A stretch of DNA of 64,000 nt, from positions 67,047,427 through 67,111,426 of the forward strand of contig CM046832.1 of assembly GCA_025618425.1 (NCBI GenBank), written 5' to 3'. Shown here one piece after another: positions 60,486-64,000 of this stretch; the stretch's first letter is position 1, and each line of letters begins with the position of its first letter. The notes beneath the pieces were generated by a model. That model had not been told where the DNA came from, did no database searches, and saw only the letters and a program-made list of their open reading frames with translations. The translations under genes and the position numbers were made by a program. The stretch comes from Heliocidaris tuberculata (lineage: Eukaryota; Echinodermata; Echinoidea; Camarodonta; Echinometridae).

Positions 60486-61989
60486 TTATACAAAGCAAAA
60501 GCTTTGGTGCCAGTCATTAAATCAGACAAGGTGACTCAATGCAGAAAGCAAGGTTTAATATTCCTTTGAGAATACACATAATACAAACTAAAACAGAATC
60601 CTTTTTGCATTATAAATTTGTGTGTAGTAGTACATGGCATCAACCTGACACAATACATGTATAAGTCCTTTTGAACTGCAAGACAGAAAAGGGAAAACTG
60701 ACCAATTTTCCTTTCATAAAGGTTAAGAAATGTTTTGAAAAATTGTACAGAAGTGTGTATTGCTTAAAAATTCAAGGTTACTTTCCCAGAAAAAGAAATT
60801 GAGGAAATTTGGAGGATCTCAATTTTATATGTTTCTCTAAATTAATAAAAGTGACATTCATATTATGTATGCTGAATGGTGTAAGATAGATGGTAAATTG
60901 AAGGAAAAATATGTTGGGGTAAACATGTATGAACATTTTTTGGGGGAGGGCAGGGGTAAATTTGAGAGGAACTTATTTCTTAATTTATGGTAATTATACA
61001 ATTTACTAACAAAACAAAGCAAAACTTCATGAAAAAATTAAAAACAGAAATTGAGTTCTTATGAATACGGATTTACTACCAAACATCAATATGAATAGCC
61101 CCCATTTAGTTTAGATATATTCAGTATTTTGAGGGGATTCATCACCTTCAAGGATTATGAAAAATAGCATCTCTGTCCTTATTTTAGAAATATGTACTTT
61201 ATTTCGAGAATCTTAAGATCCTACCTACTTGTGACATCATTAACTGTTCCTACGTAACTCACAACCCAAACAGCATAGTTCATGGTGACAATAGTTGACT
61301 TTACTTACGTATTCTTGGCTTACTAACGCCTCCAGACAACACCTCATAATTAGCCCACAGAATCCCTCTACAAAATCTCACAGATTAGCCGTTGACGTTC
61401 ATCTGTAGTCGGCCGCGAGATAAGATGTGGTCTTGGGTGTCAAGAAAAACAGGTTTGGTTGGGAGTTCCCTATGTCAACTTGTTAAGAAGGACAAGAAAC
61501 GCTATAGGACAGGTTTGATCCTAGTTAAAATCCACCGAGAAGGCGTTGATTGTTATTGCATGGGATATGTCACACAGAGATCGAAGAAGCAAATTCTGAG
61601 AATATCCCTTGCTAGCATAAGATGAAGATTAAGATATATCCACCAAGAATATGCACAATCAATAAAACACTACGAGGAGATGCCTACCAATACAGAAGGG
61701 CTAGAGTTAGGCCACAAGAGATGTGGAACACACCATATTATTTGCATCCATATTACTACATGCTATCCCGTCTATCCACATCCGTAGCCAAGTCCGGTTG
61801 TGCGCCCTTGCTCCATGCACTCGCTTTCTCTGGGGGTAAAGAGCGGCGGCACGTGTGGGCCAAGCTGTGCGTCACGCGCATAGCTAATGGACCTCTCTCT
61901 CCTCTCAGCCCTCCATGCATAGGGGAAAATCGAAGACGTTGCTTGCATGCACTGCCAGCATCACCAGACACTCTGCTTTTAAATGCATG

Positions 61990-62034
61990 TGTGTAAGTGT
62001 GTGTGTGTGTGTGATGTCGGACTGTGTGTGTGTG
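61990..62034. repeat. (GT)n microsatellite
   Basis: Two GT runs separated by GATGTCGGACT. Confidence 0.9.
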
Positions 62035-62532
62035 TCAATGCTGATGTTGTCCAAGGGAATGCATTGATGTATATGCTGTGTGCCCACGATCACTGCTACG
62101 TCTTGTTTCATTTGGTATGGGGGAGGAGGTGGCGGTGGTAATATTGCGGTAGTAATAAATACATACTGATTCAAGGGAAGGTAGAACTCTAGTCGGCAAT
62201 GCCTTCCCATGCACAACATATCAGTTTTCCCAAACCTGATTCCTCTACTCAGTTCTTTTCCACTTGGGCAAAAGGGTGTGGGTGAGGAATAGACTGGGCC
62301 GGCACAGGAGTCTTTCCTCCTAGATGATTTTTAATTCTAAAGAGGGCCATTCAGAGAGTTCAATCTTGTCTTAAATTCAATATCCATTGATTAATTCTCT
62401 TTCTCCTTTCTAGATCAACTTCAAATGCACCACCTGCCATCTGAAAATATCTTTTAATAATTTTTTTCTGACATTTTTCTTTTTGTTTAAGACGTCATCT
62501 CAGAAATATGAAAAAGACTCGGTACCACATTA

Positions 62533-62619
62533 TATCGTCTTTTGAGAGCCAAAAGGACATTAACCCTGTTTTAAAGTAGATATATGAGTTAACTCCCTTC
62601 TAGATCTCAGCAGACAATA
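62533..62619. mobile_element. Short near-palindromic element, family P, copy 4
   Basis: 87 bp. Left arm TATCGTCTTTTGAGAGCCAA then AAGGACATTAAC; right arm GTTAACTCCCTTCTAGATCT then CAGCAGACAATA. The ends are mutually complementary and match copies at 9793 and 22776. Confidence 0.65.
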
Positions 62620-64000
62620 TATGCATGTAAACTTTAGTTTAGAAAATTATGCAGTAGCAGAGAATTTTGAAGAAAATCTGTTTCATAAAACACAAAGTTT
62701 TACAAGTATGTTATACAAAGACCCTTTTTCCTCTTGTCTCTCACTGTAATTAATCATTGGCCTTTACTTTCAATAACAAACCTTAGCAGAATATGGATGA
62801 AGTTGATTTAAAAGACTAGAGACTGTTAATCATATGCTTAAATGTGTATAGATTTAATCCTCCAAATTATCAGGCAACAACAAAATAACATCAAATTTAC
62901 TTTTCATTCCAATTAATTTACATACGTCAGTGATTAAATGAATCCAAAAATGAGCTTCAAATGCAATGTGGCAATAAATTGGAAATGCATTACACTGGGT
63001 AATTTCTTCCAAATAACACATTCCTGTACCGCAAAATTACTTATAGTACGATAGGCGAACAAAGCGCTAAATATAGCAAATTGAATGTGTAATGAAGGAT
63101 ATTAAGTTATTAATGCATTCTCACCACAGTGGGGAGGAAAAGAAAAGCATGTACAAGAGATTATCGTTTAGCCTATGGTGTACATTCCTACGTAATGGCC
63201 TGTTTGGTCCTAAGATTATACAATGGAAAGCTAGTTTCAGACATGTAAATTTGCAATGTTTTCAAGCAACTCATACAGTCAAACACAATGAGTTCATAAG
63301 GATTAATCTCTCTGCTAATGGATAAAAAATTCAGCCAATGAAATAACTTCTCCAAAGATAATTCATAAACATGTTTTACCCAATTTATCAGCAGACTTTA
63401 TCTGAAATCTAGACATCAACTAAACGAAGCGTAAATTTGCAGAAGTAGAGCAATGTAATTGTAAAGCCAGAATGCGGACATTTCTGCTCAACCGCAAAAC
63501 AGCAAAAACTAAATTCATACAACCTTGTTATATTGATTTTCTACTGCTTCGTATTCTTTCTGCTTTGTCCCAATTTGTCTTAGGAATGCAAATGGGGGAA
63601 ATAATAGGATTTGTGATATTTTTACCAGTTAGACTTAAAGTCTACCATAAGGGAAATAAATAACATTATATTTTTGTTACTTGATTAAGCCATGCCTGAT
63701 CTACATTTACAACATCATAAACATTCTTCATGCATGTATAATCACATACGCACTCCAACATTCATAAACAAAGAGAGGGGAAAACAAGCGGAAGAAAAAG
63801 AAATGTTGAGCTGGAGATACTATAACAAAAGGGGAATGTCTGTCAGTGATTCACAGTATATGTTTGAGATAAGCAGTGGGCAGGGTTTAAAGAAAAAAAA
63901 CGATGTTCAATATAGCTAAAGCTTTTCTTTCTTTTTGATTTAGTTTGTTTCTTTTTCTTGTGAGATTAAATTTCATTGGTCAGTACAGACTAACAATGAT

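Larger units (their letters stand above)
45810..64000. other. Region upstream of PMCA start-codon exon; no supported gene
   Basis: About 18 kb. Given the acceptor just before the PMCA ATG, part or all of it is probably PMCA 5'-UTR intron and upstream regulatory DNA. The frames present lack domains and are mostly low-complexity or short. A CpG-bearing patch at about 61770-61880 (with CACGTG and TGACGCA motifs) is the best candidate for a promoter or non-coding first exon. Repeats and transposons here are listed separately. Confidence 0.5.

Noticed and set aside
61622..61996. 124-codon plus-strand frame in the CpG patch
   Set aside because: Composition explained by GC content; no homology recognised; better read as possible promoter or leader sequence.
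1..64000. CRISPR arrays, operons, rRNA genes
   Set aside because: No regularly spaced repeats, no prokaryotic gene organisation, and no rRNA motifs seen; the window is animal nuclear DNA.

Overview
This is a window of AT-rich, intron-rich animal nuclear DNA with one 500-base run of N. Long stretches lack coding signal, and it is full of microsatellites and small transposon remnants. Only two protein-coding loci can be supported, both on the minus strand. The sequence style and protein divergence suggest an invertebrate deuterostome, probably an echinoderm such as a sea urchin; that is inference, not proof.

Layout. (1) 70-3729, minus: a complete selenoprotein K gene (SELENOK) that the simple open-reading-frame view misses. 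It is assembled from five small exons that join in frame, one of them only 19 nt, into a 100-residue protein ending G-G-G-U-G-R. U is selenocysteine encoded by an in-frame TGA at 79-81. (2) 3939-4024, plus: a TATA box, a pyrimidine start and a short ATG exon with a splice donor, a candidate divergent gene start. (3) 5013-5512: assembly gap. (4) 7377-45809, minus: the 5' part of a plasma-membrane Ca2+-ATPase (PMCA, ATP2B type). Five coding exons encode residues 1-290: N-terminus, TM1, TM2 and the actuator domain with its TGES motif. One intron is about 29 kb. All junctions are phase 1. The catalytic exons (DKTGT, ATP-binding domain, TM3-10) are not in this window. (5) 45810-64000: 5' of the PMCA start-codon exon, probably 5'-UTR intron and promoter sequence, with no recognisable gene.

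The PMCA exons run toward position 1, but SELENOK lies on the same strand before the rest of PMCA appears. Either SELENOK is nested in a PMCA intron, or the 500-N gap joins unrelated contigs. PMCA exports Ca2+ at the cell surface, and selenoprotein K is an ER membrane protein known in vertebrates to support ER Ca2+ flux and ER-associated degradation. The proximity is notable but may be coincidence or an assembly artefact.

Mobile-element content is the other main theme. There is a 1,600-bp hAT-like element with a perfect 8-bp target duplication, and a second hAT-like element of about 1.25 kb. Three copies of two TIR-MITE families include one element nested inside another. A dispersed family of 82-87-bp near-palindromic elements is present, as is an insertion inside a minisatellite. 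Several weaker inverted-repeat candidates are listed with low confidence.
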